DNA of 64,000 bases from Flavobacterium sp. ACN2 (GTDB lineage Bacteria; Bacteroidota; Bacteroidia; Flavobacteriales; Flavobacteriaceae): NCBI RefSeq assembly GCF_002303885.1, contig NZ_MRCM01000021.1, forward strand, positions 48,753-112,752. The letters are read 5' to 3'. Below, one piece after another: positions 16,484 through 25,388 of this stretch (position 1 is the first letter of the stretch; each line of letters begins with the position of its first letter). Made by a program: the position numbers and the translations under genes. The notes under the pieces were generated by a model. The model did not search any database. It was not told the origin of the DNA and worked only from the letters and a program-made list of their open reading frames with translations.

Positions 16484-16515
16484 CAAAAGTAGACATTAAA
16501 AACGAATATACCAAA
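16484..16515 (-). promoter_or_regulatory. predicted promoter of the rplC operon
   Basis: On the minus strand TTTG (16515-16512), 20 bases, TACTTTTG (16491-16484), a full match to the Bacteroidota consensus. It would start a transcript near 16478 for rplC through rplQ. Confidence 0.75.
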
Positions 16516-16766
16516 CAGTTGCAAAAATTAAATCGCTCATAATCAAAATCCAAGCTCCAAAACAACACCAAAACCGACCTTAATTATAACAAAATTTGAG
16601 TCTATTTTTTTCAATCTTCAAGCAACCCAATCATAACAATTAATTAATAAAATCGCAACAAAAAAACTCGCACCCCTTTAAAACAAAGGCTTTTACAAAA
16701 AAGTAAAAATTTTTATAAATAAAAAATAAATAAATTCCACAACCTAAAAACAACTTTTTAAAACAA

Positions 16767-16797
16767 AAAAAGCGAGACAAAAAATGCCTCGCTTTTT
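16767..16797 (-). terminator. terminator after rpsJ
   Basis: AAAAAGCGAG (16767-16776) pairs with CTCGCTTTTT (16788-16797); loop of 11 bases. A/T tracts on both sides allow function in either direction, but only rpsJ runs into it. It lies 24 bases past the rpsJ stop and ends the rpsL-rpsG-fusA-rpsJ transcript. Confidence 0.8.
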
Positions 16798-16820
16798 ATA
16801 TAAAAAAAATATAAAAAAAA

Positions 16821-17126
16821 TTATACTTTAATCTCTACTTCAACTCCACTTGGTAATTCAAGTTTCATTAAAGCATCAATAGTTTTAGATGAAGATGAAT
16901 AAATATCAATCAATCTCTTGTATGACATTACTTCAAATTGCTCTCTCGCTTTTTTGTTAACGTGCGGAGAACGCAATACAGTGAAAAGTTTTTTGTGAGT
17001 TGGCAACGGAATTGGACCTGTTACAACCGCTCCAGTAGTTTTTACTGTTTTTACGATCTTTTCAGCAGATTTATCTACCAACATGTGATCGTAAGATTTT
17101 AGTTTTATTCTGATTTTTTGACTCAT
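16821..17126 (-). CDS. rpsJ: 30S ribosomal protein S10
   Basis: Head protein and, as NusE, part of the antitermination complex. 101 aa. It has KIRIKLKSYDHMLVDKSAEK, GPIPLPTHKKLFTVLRSPHV and the C-terminal KLELPSGVEVEIKV. Ten bases after fusA and cut off from rplC by a terminator, so it belongs to the str-type transcript instead of leading the S10 operon. Confidence 0.98.
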   Translation of the reverse strand: MSQKIRIKLKSYDHMLVDKSAEKIVKTVKTTGAVVTGPIPLPTHKKLFTVLRSPHVNKKAREQFEVMSYKRLIDIYSSSSKTIDALMKLELPSGVEVEIKV

Positions 17127-17136
17127 TTTCTTAAAA

Positions 17137-19293
17137 TTAAGCGTTACCTTTTGCTTTTTTGATTACCTCTTCTGAAATATTAGAAGGTGTTTCTGCATAG
17201 TGAGAAAACTCCATTGTTGAAGTTGCTCTACCAGAAGACAATGTTCTCAATGTAGTTACATAACCAAACATTTCTGATAAAGGCACATCAGCTTTAATCG
17301 TTTTAGCACCATTTCTATCACCCATATCATTAACCTGACCTCTACGACGGTTCAAGTCACCCACGATATCACCCATGTTTTCTTCTGGAGTAATAACTTC
17401 GATTTTCATGATTGGCTCAAGAATAACAGCTCCAGCAGCACGTCCAGATTCTTTATAACCCATTCTTGCAGCTAATTCAAAAGATAATGCATCAGAATCC
17501 ACAGGGTGGAAAGATCCATCAGTTAAAGTAACTTTTAAACTATCCACAGCATAACCTGCTAATGGACCAGTTTTCATAGCTTCTCTAAATCCTTTTTCAA
17601 CAGCAGGGATATATTCTTTAGGAACGTTACCACCTTTTACAGCATTGATAAATTGTAATCCAACTGGAACTTTACCATCAACTTCATCAGCAGGCTCGAT
17701 TGTAAATACGATATCACCGAATTTACCACGACCTCCAGATTGTTTCTTGTAAGTCTCTCTATGTGTTGCAGATCTTGTAAACGCTTCTTTGTACTCAACT
17801 TGAGGCTCACCTTGGTTTACTTCAACTTTAAATTCACGTTTCATACGATCTACTAAGATATCTAAGTGAAGCTCACCCATACCTGAAATAATAGTTTGAC
17901 CAGAAGCCTCATCAGTTCTAACTGTAAATGTTGGATCCTCTTCAGCTAATTTAGCTAAAGCCATACCCATTTTATCAACGTCAGCTTTTGTTTTTGGCTC
18001 AATAGCAATACCAATTACTGGATCAGGGAATTTCATAGACTCCAATACAATTGGATTCTTTTCATCACAAAGAGTATCTCCTGTTTTAATATCTTTAAAT
18101 CCAACAGCAGCACCAATATCTCCAGCCTCAATAAATTCGATTGGATTTTGTTTATTAGCGTGCATTTGGTAAATACGAGAAATTCTTTCTTTATTACCAG
18201 AACGAGTATTTAAAACATAAGAACCAGCATCTAAACGTCCAGAATATGCACGGAAGAAAGCTAAACGTCCAACGAATGGATCAGTAGCAATTTTAAATGC
18301 TAAAGCAGCGAATGGCTCTTTAACATCTGGCTTACGTAAAATTTTCGTTTGATCTTCCTCTAATAAATCAGCGTCGTCAGGATGAATTCCTTCAATACCT
18401 TCTTTATCTAATGGAGATGGCAAATATTTACAAACAGCATCTAACATGAACTGAACTCCTTTATTTTTGAAAGAAGAACCAGCAAGCATAGGAATGATTG
18501 CCATATCAATAGTAGCCGCTCTTAATGCATTGTTGATTTCTTCCTCTGTAATAGAGTTTTCATCTTCCATGTATTTATCCAAAAGATTTTCATCATAAGT
18601 TGCAATCTCTTCGATAAGAATAGAACGATATTGTCTTACTTCATCAACCATATCAGCCGGGATATCAACGATATCAAAAGTAGCTCCTTGAGTTTCATCA
18701 TGCCATACGATAGCTTGATTTTTAACTAAGTCAACAATACCTTTAAAATCTGCTTCATCACCAATAGGCAAAGTAATTGCAACCGCATTCGATTTCAACA
18801 TATCTTTAACCTGTCCGCATACAGCTAAAAAGTTAGCACCTTGACGGTCCATTTTATTTACGAATCCCATACGAGGAACTCTATATTGATCAGCAAGTCT
18901 CCAGTTAGTTTCTGATTGAGGCTCAACACCATCAACTGCACTAAATAAGAAAACCAAACCATCAAGCACACGTAAAGAACGGTTTACCTCTACAGTAAAG
19001 TCAACGTGTCCAGGAGTATCAATAATATTAAAGTGGTATGGTAATGATTCTGGAATAACTTTACCTTGTACAGTTGGAAAATTCCAAGTACAAGTTGTAG
19101 CAGCAGAAGTAATTGTAATACCTCTTTCTTGCTCTTGAGCCATCCAGTCCATTGTTGCAGCACCATCGTGCACCTCACCAATTTTGTGTGACTTTCCAGT
19201 ATAAAAAAGAATACGCTCAGTTGTTGTTGTTTTACCAGCATCAATGTGAGCAGCGATTCCGATATTTCTTGTATATTTTAAATCTCTAGCCAT
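17137..19293 (-). CDS. fusA: translation elongation factor G
   Basis: GTPase that drives translocation of tRNA and mRNA and helps recycle ribosomes. 718 aa. The G domain has G1 AHIDAGKTTTTERI (about 15-28), the switch motif DWMAQEQERGITITSAA, G3 DTPGHVDFT and G4 NKMDRQGAN. The C-terminal domains IV-V follow (GRGKFGDIVFTIEPAD, RRGQVNDM). Located between rpsG (11 bases upstream) and rpsJ (10 bases downstream), the str-operon order; tufA is not present. Confidence 0.98.
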   Translation of the reverse strand: MARDLKYTRNIGIAAHIDAGKTTTTERILFYTGKSHKIGEVHDGAATMDWMAQEQERGITITSAATTCTWNFPTVQGKVIPESLPYHFNIIDTPGHVDFTVEVNRSLRVLDGLVFLFSAVDGVEPQSETNWRLADQYRVPRMGFVNKMDRQGANFLAVCGQVKDMLKSNAVAITLPIGDEADFKGIVDLVKNQAIVWHDETQGATFDIVDIPADMVDEVRQYRSILIEEIATYDENLLDKYMEDENSITEEEINNALRAATIDMAIIPMLAGSSFKNKGVQFMLDAVCKYLPSPLDKEGIEGIHPDDADLLEEDQTKILRKPDVKEPFAALAFKIATDPFVGRLAFFRAYSGRLDAGSYVLNTRSGNKERISRIYQMHANKQNPIEFIEAGDIGAAVGFKDIKTGDTLCDEKNPIVLESMKFPDPVIGIAIEPKTKADVDKMGMALAKLAEEDPTFTVRTDEASGQTIISGMGELHLDILVDRMKREFKVEVNQGEPQVEYKEAFTRSATHRETYKKQSGGRGKFGDIVFTIEPADEVDGKVPVGLQFINAVKGGNVPKEYIPAVEKGFREAMKTGPLAGYAVDSLKVTLTDGSFHPVDSDALSFELAARMGYKESGRAAGAVILEPIMKIEVITPEENMGDIVGDLNRRRGQVNDMGDRNGAKTIKADVPLSEMFGYVTTLRTLSSGRATSTMEFSHYAETPSNISEEVIKKAKGNA

Positions 19294-19304
19294 TTCTTTA
19301 CGAA

Positions 19305-19781
19305 TTAAAATCTAAAATGAGAGAATGCTTTGTTAGCCTCTGCCATTTTGTGAGTATCCATTCTTTTCTTAACTGCAGCACCTTCTTCTTTAGCAGCAGC
19401 TAAACACTCTGAAGCTAAACGTTGTGCCATAGATTTTTCATTTCTTCTTCTTGAATAAAGTATTAACCACTTCATTGCCATAGAAATTTTTCTGTCTGGA
19501 CGAATTTGCATTGGGATTTGGAATGTAGCTCCACCAACTCTACGGCTACGTACTTCTACGTGAGGCATAACGTTTGTTAAAGCATCTTTCCAGATCTCTA
19601 ATGAAGTTTTCTCATCATTTTGCTTTTTAGATTCGATGATATCAATAGCATCATAAAATACTTTAAAAGCTGTAGATTTCTTACCATCCCACATTAAGTT
19701 ATTCACAAAACGTGTTACTAATTGGTCATTAAACCTTGGATCCGGTAAAAGTGGTCTTTTCTTTGCCGCTCTTTTTCTCAT
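19305..19781 (-). CDS. rpsG: 30S ribosomal protein S7
   Basis: Head-assembly protein next to the E site. 158 aa. It starts MRKRAAKKRPLLPDPRFNDQ and has LVTRFVNNLMWDGKKSTAFK, VRSRRVGGATFQIPMQIRPD and the end AEANKAFSHFRF. Located between rpsL and fusA. Confidence 0.98.
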   Translation of the reverse strand: MRKRAAKKRPLLPDPRFNDQLVTRFVNNLMWDGKKSTAFKVFYDAIDIIESKKQNDEKTSLEIWKDALTNVMPHVEVRSRRVGGATFQIPMQIRPDRKISMAMKWLILYSRRRNEKSMAQRLASECLAAAKEEGAAVKKRMDTHKMAEANKAFSHFRF

Positions 19782-19805
19782 GTCTTTTTCTTAAAAGTTT
19801 TTAAA

Positions 19806-20189
19806 TTACTTTTTTGCTTCTTTTGGGCGTTTAGCACCGTACTTAGATCTTCTTTGCGTTCTTCCTGCAACACCTGACGTATCAAGAGCTCCACGAACGA
19901 TATGATATCTAACACCTGGTAAATCTTTTACCCTTCCACCTCGCACTAATACTATCGAGTGCTCTTGTAGATTATGTCCTTCTCCTGGGATGTAAGCATT
20001 CACCTCATTACCATTTGTCAAACGTACACGCGCAACTTTACGCATTGCAGAGTTTGGTTTTTTTGGTGTAGTAGTGTAAACACGCGTACAAACCCCTCTT
20101 CTTTGAGGACAAGAATCTAAAGCAACCGATTTACTCTTCTTAGTGATCTGAGTTCTTCCTGTTCTTACTAATTGTTGAATTGTTGGCAT
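19806..20189 (-). CDS. rpsL: 30S ribosomal protein S12
   Basis: Decoding-centre protein and the classical site of streptomycin resistance. 127 aa. It has CPQRRGVCTRVYTTTPKKPN and GEGHNLQEHSIVLVRGGRVK. By my count Lys43 (in TPKKPNS) and Lys88 (in GGRVKDLPGVRYH) are both the wild-type residue, so the gene predicts streptomycin sensitivity. First gene of the str-type transcript, with a consensus promoter at 20243-20273. Confidence 0.98.
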   Translation of the reverse strand: MPTIQQLVRTGRTQITKKSKSVALDSCPQRRGVCTRVYTTTPKKPNSAMRKVARVRLTNGNEVNAYIPGEGHNLQEHSIVLVRGGRVKDLPGVRYHIVRGALDTSGVAGRTQRRSKYGAKRPKEAKK

Positions 20190-20242
20190 AATTAATACTA
20201 AAAATTATTATGTTTATTAAATTCCCGCTTTTTACGGGGTTG

Positions 20243-20273
20243 CAAATGTATAAAATAATTTTCACTATACAAA
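20243..20273 (-). promoter_or_regulatory. predicted promoter of rpsL-rpsG-fusA-rpsJ
   Basis: On the minus strand TTTG (20273-20270), 19 bases, TACATTTG (20250-20243). The RNA would begin close to a small GC stem, CCCG/CGGG with a 7-base loop (20224-20238), in an otherwise A/T-rich leader of about 50 bases. Confidence 0.75.
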
Positions 20274-20365
20274 CGTTAAATCATTAATTTTCAACAACAT
20301 TATTTATATCTATGATTTCACAAAGAAACATTAGATATTTGCTTTACATTTAACTAACAAAACAA

Positions 20366-22072
20366 TTGCTTTTGAAACAATTATATTACATACTCATTTT
20401 GCTCCTATCATCAAATTGTTTTGCGCAATCTTTCTACCTTAATATAAATGGAATAAACAAAAAACAAAGTCAAACTATTGACTCAATAATCTACACAAAA
20501 AAACATCCAAATATAAAATCACTAAACAACGAGATTTCAATACTAACAAACAGACTCGCAAAACAAGGCTATATAAGCGCTAAAACATTAGAAAACAAAA
20601 AGGTAAATGATAGCACTTACACCGTTTTAATAGACTTGCAAACTAGAATAAAAGAGATACATATATATATAGGTATAAATAGCTTTTTTTATAACTCAAA
20701 AAAAACAGCTAAAGACACCATAATTATACCCTATACCGAACTTGAAAACTTCTTAAATCAAGAAATATCAGACAACGAAAAGGCAGGATTTGCATTTTCT
20801 AAAATCAAACTTGAAAACATCAAAAAAAAGAATTCGATAATTTACGCCGACTTAAATTTTGATTCCGAAAAAAAAAGAACCTTAAATTCCATTATTGTAA
20901 ATTACGCGAATTCTTCTTTGAAAGACTATTTCCCAAAAGGAGCACTTAAGCAATTAAACAAAAAATACCTAAACAAAACTTTTAATCAAGAAACTGTCAA
21001 AAAACTTCATGACGATATTAATAGTTTTGAATTTGTTTCACAGCCCAAATATCCCGAAATCTTATTCACTTCAGATTCGACCAAAATCTACACTTATCTT
21101 GACAAAAGAAAAGCCAATAACTTTGATGGATATATTGGCTTCTCAAATGATGAAAACAAAAAGCTAATTCTAAATGGCTATTTAGACATTTCACTAACAA
21201 ACATATTACGAGCTGGCGAAAAATTTTCTCTTTATTGGAAAAGCGACGGAAACCAACAAAAGACCTTCAACACGAAACTTGAAATCCCCTATCTATTTCA
21301 ATTACCTCTCGGAATAAAAGCGCAATTAAACATCTTCAAGCAAGACAGCACATTTCAGAACACTAAAACAGATATCAATCTTGGCTACTATTTAAACTAC
21401 AACTCCAAGATCTACCTTGGCTACCAATCTACCGAATCAAGCGATATTCAAAACATCAATAATTCTACTATTAGTGATTTCAACAATTCCTACTTCACTT
21501 CAACATACGAATACAAAAAAACGGACTCCAATAACAGCCTCATGCCTGGAAAAGCATTTTTAAGTTCGATACTAGGCCTTGGAAAAAGAGAAACAAATAA
21601 TGATCTTGAAACAGCAGATCCTAGCAAACAATTTTATATAAATGTAAATGCCGCGTACAATTTCGAACTTAATAACAAGAATTTCATTAACATAAATTCT
21701 CAAAGTTGCTATTTAGACAGCAAAAATTATATTACCAATGAATTATTTCGATTTGGAGGCATGAATTCGATCAGAGGATTTTCAGAAAACAGTCTACAGG
21801 CAAATTTTTATTCTGCATTTCTTACAGAATACAGATATATGTTTTCAAAAAGCGCTTACATCCATTCTATAGCCGATTATGCTATATATCAAGACTTAAC
21901 CAATATTTCAAATCCTAAAAAAATTAAGAATTTAATAGGAATCGGCATAGGTGTAGGAATAGAAACAAAAAACGGAATTTTACGAATTATTCTCACGAAT
22001 GGACAGCAAAATCAACAGGAAATACAATTATATAACACTATCGTAAACATATGTTATAATGTTAAATTTTAG
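20366..22072 (+). CDS. Omp85-family (BamA/TamA-like) outer-membrane protein
   Basis: Predicted outer-membrane barrel with a periplasmic N-terminal part. A signal peptide ends at about residue 21 (LLLSSNCFAQ). Residues about 25-190 resemble POTRA-type repeats (ILTNRLAKQGYISAKT, LNSIIVNYANSSLKDYFPKG). The C-terminal half is a beta-barrel with FGGMNSIRGFSENSLQANFY (residues 468-487), the RGF signature of the Omp85 barrel loop. 568 aa, shorter than BamA (about 800), so nearer TamA or the shorter accessory Omp85 proteins. There is no ATG: the frame closes with TAA at 20351-20353 and the only usual starts after it are TTG at 20366 or TTG at 20372, the latter giving MKQLYYILILLL. Upstream of the SusC gene on the same strand; substrate unknown. 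Confidence 0.75.
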   Translation: MLLKQLYYILILLLSSNCFAQSFYLNINGINKKQSQTIDSIIYTKKHPNIKSLNNEISILTNRLAKQGYISAKTLENKKVNDSTYTVLIDLQTRIKEIHIYIGINSFFYNSKKTAKDTIIIPYTELENFLNQEISDNEKAGFAFSKIKLENIKKKNSIIYADLNFDSEKKRTLNSIIVNYANSSLKDYFPKGALKQLNKKYLNKTFNQETVKKLHDDINSFEFVSQPKYPEILFTSDSTKIYTYLDKRKANNFDGYIGFSNDENKKLILNGYLDISLTNILRAGEKFSLYWKSDGNQQKTFNTKLEIPYLFQLPLGIKAQLNIFKQDSTFQNTKTDINLGYYLNYNSKIYLGYQSTESSDIQNINNSTISDFNNSYFTSTYEYKKTDSNNSLMPGKAFLSSILGLGKRETNNDLETADPSKQFYINVNAAYNFELNNKNFININSQSCYLDSKNYITNELFRFGGMNSIRGFSENSLQANFYSAFLTEYRYMFSKSAYIHSIADYAIYQDLTNISNPKKIKNLIGIGIGVGIETKNGILRIILTNGQQNQQEIQLYNTIVNICYNVKF

Positions 22073-22156
22073 GGTTTACCAAAAAAAATATTTTTTTTAT
22101 TAGGAAAGTTAACAAATTATTAAGAGTTTTGCGATACTAATTCAAAATATTTAAAA

Positions 22157-25100
22157 ATGAAACTAAAGTTCAATGGATTCTTAGTGCTTTTATTAGTACT
22201 AGTTGCGCAATTGACATTTGCGCAAGAAAGAGCTGTTTCAGGAACAGTTTCCGATAATACAGGTATGCCTTTACCGGGGGTAAGTGTATTAGTGAAAGGA
22301 AGCAAAACTGGAACACAAACTGATTTTGATGGAAAATATTCTATTAAAGCATCTTCAAGCCAAGTTTTGGTATTTAGCTACATTGGAATGAAAACCCAAG
22401 AAGTAGCTGCAAGCTCATCTGTAGTTAATGTTAAATTATCAGGTGACGCACAAGAACTTGAAGCAGTTGTAGTAACAACAGCTTTAGGTATCAAAAGAGA
22501 GAAAAAATCTTTAGGTTACTCATCACAAAAACTTGATGAAAAAACAGTTAACTCAACACCAACAAACAACTTCCTAAACAACTTATCTGGTAAAGTTGCA
22601 GGTTTAGAGGTTAAAACTAACTCTAACTTTGGTGGATCTACTAACATCGTACTACGTGGATCAAAAAGTTTAACTGGAAACAACCAAGCATTAATGGTTG
22701 TTGATGGTGTTGCTATTAGCAATGATAACTTAAACTCAGCATCAGCAAAAAGCGGAAGACAAGGTTTTGACTTTGGTAACTCTGCTTCTGATATTGACCC
22801 AAACAACATTGAATCTATTACAGTACTTAAAGGTGCTGCTGCGACTGCATTATATGGTAGCCAGGCTGCGAATGGTGCGATTATGATTACTACTAAAAAA
22901 GGTAAGAAAAACAGCGCTTTAGGAGTAAGTTTCAGTTCTACAACTTCTATGGGTTCTTATGACAAAGACACTTTCATTAAGTACCAAAAAGGTTACGGAG
23001 CTAATGGTTATTCAGGACCAAACGATAGTTTCTACACAGCAGATGCTAACGGAGATGGTATTCCTGATCAAGTTGTTGATATGACAGCCGATTCATCTTT
23101 CGGTAATGCTTTCGACCCAAGTTTGAACGTGTTCCAATGGACTGCTTTTGCTCCAGGTAACGCTAATTATGGTAAAGCTACTCCATGGGTTGCTGCTGCT
23201 AATGACCCTGGAAAATTCTTCCAAAAATCTTTCAGCACAGTTAACAATATTGGATTAAGTGGTGGAGACGAAAAAGGTTCTTATAACTTTAGCTACACTA
23301 ACAACAATGAATCTGGAATTTTACCAAACAGTAGATTAAACAGAAACATTCTTAATGGTAGTTTCACAAGAAACTTATCAGACAAAATTAAAACGTCTGC
23401 ATTCTTTACATTCTCTGACCAATCTACTGTAGGTAGAAATAGTACAGGTTATGGAGATAACATCTTAACTGGTTTCAGACAATGGTGGCAAACTAACGTT
23501 GATATTAGAGACTTAAAACAAGCATACGACGTAAACGGACAAAACGTTACTTGGAATATGAATGATCCATTAAATGGAAATTTCTCTCCAGCTTATTGGA
23601 ACAACCCATACTTTGACCGTTACAAAAACTACTCTTCTGATGACAGAACGAGAGTTCTTGCAGGTGCTAATATCTCTTACGATATAACAAAAAACTTTAA
23701 TGTTTTAGGACGTGTTACTGTTGATACTTCTAACGACAGACAAGAATTAAGAAAAGAAAAAGGAAGCCACGCTGAAGAGTTTGGTTTACAAGCTCTTGAT
23801 GAAACTTCAGGATACGAGCTATACACAAGAAGTTTCTTACAGACAACTTACGATTTCATTGCTACTTACGATTTAAAAATTTCTGAAAAAATTTCAGCAA
23901 AACTTTTAGGTGGATCAACTTTCATCAAATCTCATACAGATTCATTCGACGGATCAACAACTGGAGGTTTAGTAGCTCCTGGATTGTTTACTTTAGCAAA
24001 TTCAATGTCATTTGTTGCTCCATTAGAGCAAGAAATCAATTATAACAAATTGGGTCTTTATACTCAAGGTTCTATCGATTACAACAGAATTATATTCGTT
24101 GAAGGTTCATACAGAAGAGATCAATCTACTGCTTTACCACAAAACAACAATAAATATGATTACTGGTCACTTGGAACAAGTTTCATTGTATCTGAATTAA
24201 TCAAACAAGATTGGTTAAACAACTTAAAACTTAGAGCTAACTATGCGGTTGTAGGTAATGACCCAGTTGCTGGCAGACTTGGATGGAAAATTAACAATGG
24301 ATTAATTGGCGGAAACTTAATGTTTGCTAACAACTCTACTTTTGTTAACTTTAAAGATTTGAGATCAGAAAAATTAAAAAGCTGGGAGTTTGGTGTTGAA
24401 TCAGCTATGTTCAAAAATAGATTAAGTTTTGACGTATCTGTGTACCAATCTAACACTACAGACCAAATTTTCAACGTACCACAATCTACGTCTACAGGAT
24501 TTGCATCTTCACAAGTTAATGCTGGAGAATTACAAAACAATGGTATCGAGGTATCTTTATTTGGTTCGCCAGTTAAAACTAAAGATTTCGAATGGCAAGT
24601 TGGTGTAAACTGGTCTAGGAACAGAAACAAAGTTGTTTCTTTGAACGCAGGAAGAGATAACTTACAATTAGCTTCATGGCAAAATGGAGTTTCTTTAAAT
24701 GCTACTGTTGGTCAACCATACGGTACAATGAGAGGAACAGATTATGTATATGATGCAAACGGAAACAAAACAGTTGACGAAGATGGTTACTACCTACTTG
24801 CTACTGATAAAGTAATTGGAAACATCCAAGCTGATTGGATCGGAGGTCTTTCTAACAGATTTAACTACAAAGATTTCTCTTTGAACTTCTTAATCGATAT
24901 GAAAAAAGGAGGAAGTGTTTATTCTCTAGATCAAGCTTACGGACAATACACAGGTCTTTACCCAGAAACTGCTGGTCTTAACGACTTAGGAAACCCATTA
25001 AGAAACTCTATCGCTAATGGTGGAGGTATTATCCTTGATGGAGTTTACGAAGATGGTACTCCAAACCAATCTAGAATCCCTGCAAACATGGTAGGAGCTG

Positions 25101-25387
25101 GTTTTGGTGTTGAAGTTGAGCCAAACAAAAAATTCATCTACGATGCATCTTACGTAAAATTAAGAGAAGTTGGTTTCACATACAATGTACCGTCTAAATT
25201 CTTAGACAAAACAATGGCTAAATCAATCTCATTTAGTTTATTAGGAAATAATCTTTGGATTATTCACAAAAATTTACCGTATGCTGACCCAGAAGCTGGA
25301 CAATCATCTGGAAACATTCAAGGTTTTCAATCAGGTGTAATGCCAACAACAAAAGTATACTCATTTAATATTAAAGCGACTTTCTAA
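22157..25387 (+). CDS. SusC/RagA-family TonB-dependent outer-membrane transporter
   Basis: Large TonB-dependent barrel that imports a ligand captured by its SusD-type lid. 1076 aa. Signal peptide to about residue 23 (QLTFAQ), carboxypeptidase-regulatory-like beta-sandwich at about 26-92 (GTVSDNTGMPLPGVSVLVKG), TonB-box-like ELEAVVVTTALGIKREKKSL, plug at about 115-245 with LRGSKSLTGNNQALMVVDGV and LKGAAATALYGSQAANGAIM, then the barrel, ending KVYSFNIKATF. One base separates its stop from the susD start. There is no glycoside hydrolase, SusE/F or Sus-type regulator nearby, so the ligand cannot be read from context. Its codon use (many AAC, TTC, TAC, GGT) resembles the ribosomal genes next door, which suggests strong expression. 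Confidence 0.95.
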   Translation: MKLKFNGFLVLLLVLVAQLTFAQERAVSGTVSDNTGMPLPGVSVLVKGSKTGTQTDFDGKYSIKASSSQVLVFSYIGMKTQEVAASSSVVNVKLSGDAQELEAVVVTTALGIKREKKSLGYSSQKLDEKTVNSTPTNNFLNNLSGKVAGLEVKTNSNFGGSTNIVLRGSKSLTGNNQALMVVDGVAISNDNLNSASAKSGRQGFDFGNSASDIDPNNIESITVLKGAAATALYGSQAANGAIMITTKKGKKNSALGVSFSSTTSMGSYDKDTFIKYQKGYGANGYSGPNDSFYTADANGDGIPDQVVDMTADSSFGNAFDPSLNVFQWTAFAPGNANYGKATPWVAAANDPGKFFQKSFSTVNNIGLSGGDEKGSYNFSYTNNNESGILPNSRLNRNILNGSFTRNLSDKIKTSAFFTFSDQSTVGRNSTGYGDNILTGFRQWWQTNVDIRDLKQAYDVNGQNVTWNMNDPLNGNFSPAYWNNPYFDRYKNYSSDDRTRVLAGANISYDITKNFNVLGRVTVDTSNDRQELRKEKGSHAEEFGLQALDETSGYELYTRSFLQTTYDFIATYDLKISEKISAKLLGGSTFIKSHTDSFDGSTTGGLVAPGLFTLANSMSFVAPLEQEINYNKLGLYTQGSIDYNRIIFVEGSYRRDQSTALPQNNNKYDYWSLGTSFIVSELIKQDWLNNLKLRANYAVVGNDPVAGRLGWKINNGLIGGNLMFANNSTFVNFKDLRSEKLKSWEFGVESAMFKNRLSFDVSVYQSNTTDQIFNVPQSTSTGFASSQVNAGELQNNGIEVSLFGSPVKTKDFEWQVGVNWSRNRNKVVSLNAGRDNLQLASWQNGVSLNATVGQPYGTMRGTDYVYDANGNKTVDEDGYYLLATDKVIGNIQADWIGGLSNRFNYKDFSLNFLIDMKKGGSVYSLDQAYGQYTGLYPETAGLNDLGNPLRNSIANGGGIILDGVYEDGTPNQSRIPANMVGAGFGVEVEPNKKFIYDASYVKLREVGFTYNVPSKFLDKTMAKSISFSLLGNNLWIIHKNLPYADPEAGQSSGNIQGFQSGVMPTTKVYSFNIKATF

Positions 25388-25388
25388 G

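Larger units (their letters stand above)
16415..16820. other. intergenic region between rpsJ and rplC
   Basis: 406 bases without a gene, very A-rich on the plus strand. It holds the rpsJ terminator (16767-16797) and the rplC promoter (16484-16515). I see no other ORF or clear structure between about 16520 and 16765. This gap separates rpsJ from the rest of the S10-type genes. Confidence 0.7.

Noticed and set aside
20312..20353. ATG-started 13-codon frame before the Omp85-like gene, as a leader peptide
   Set aside because: No repeated codon, attenuator or terminator accompanies it; A/T-rich DNA gives such frames by chance.
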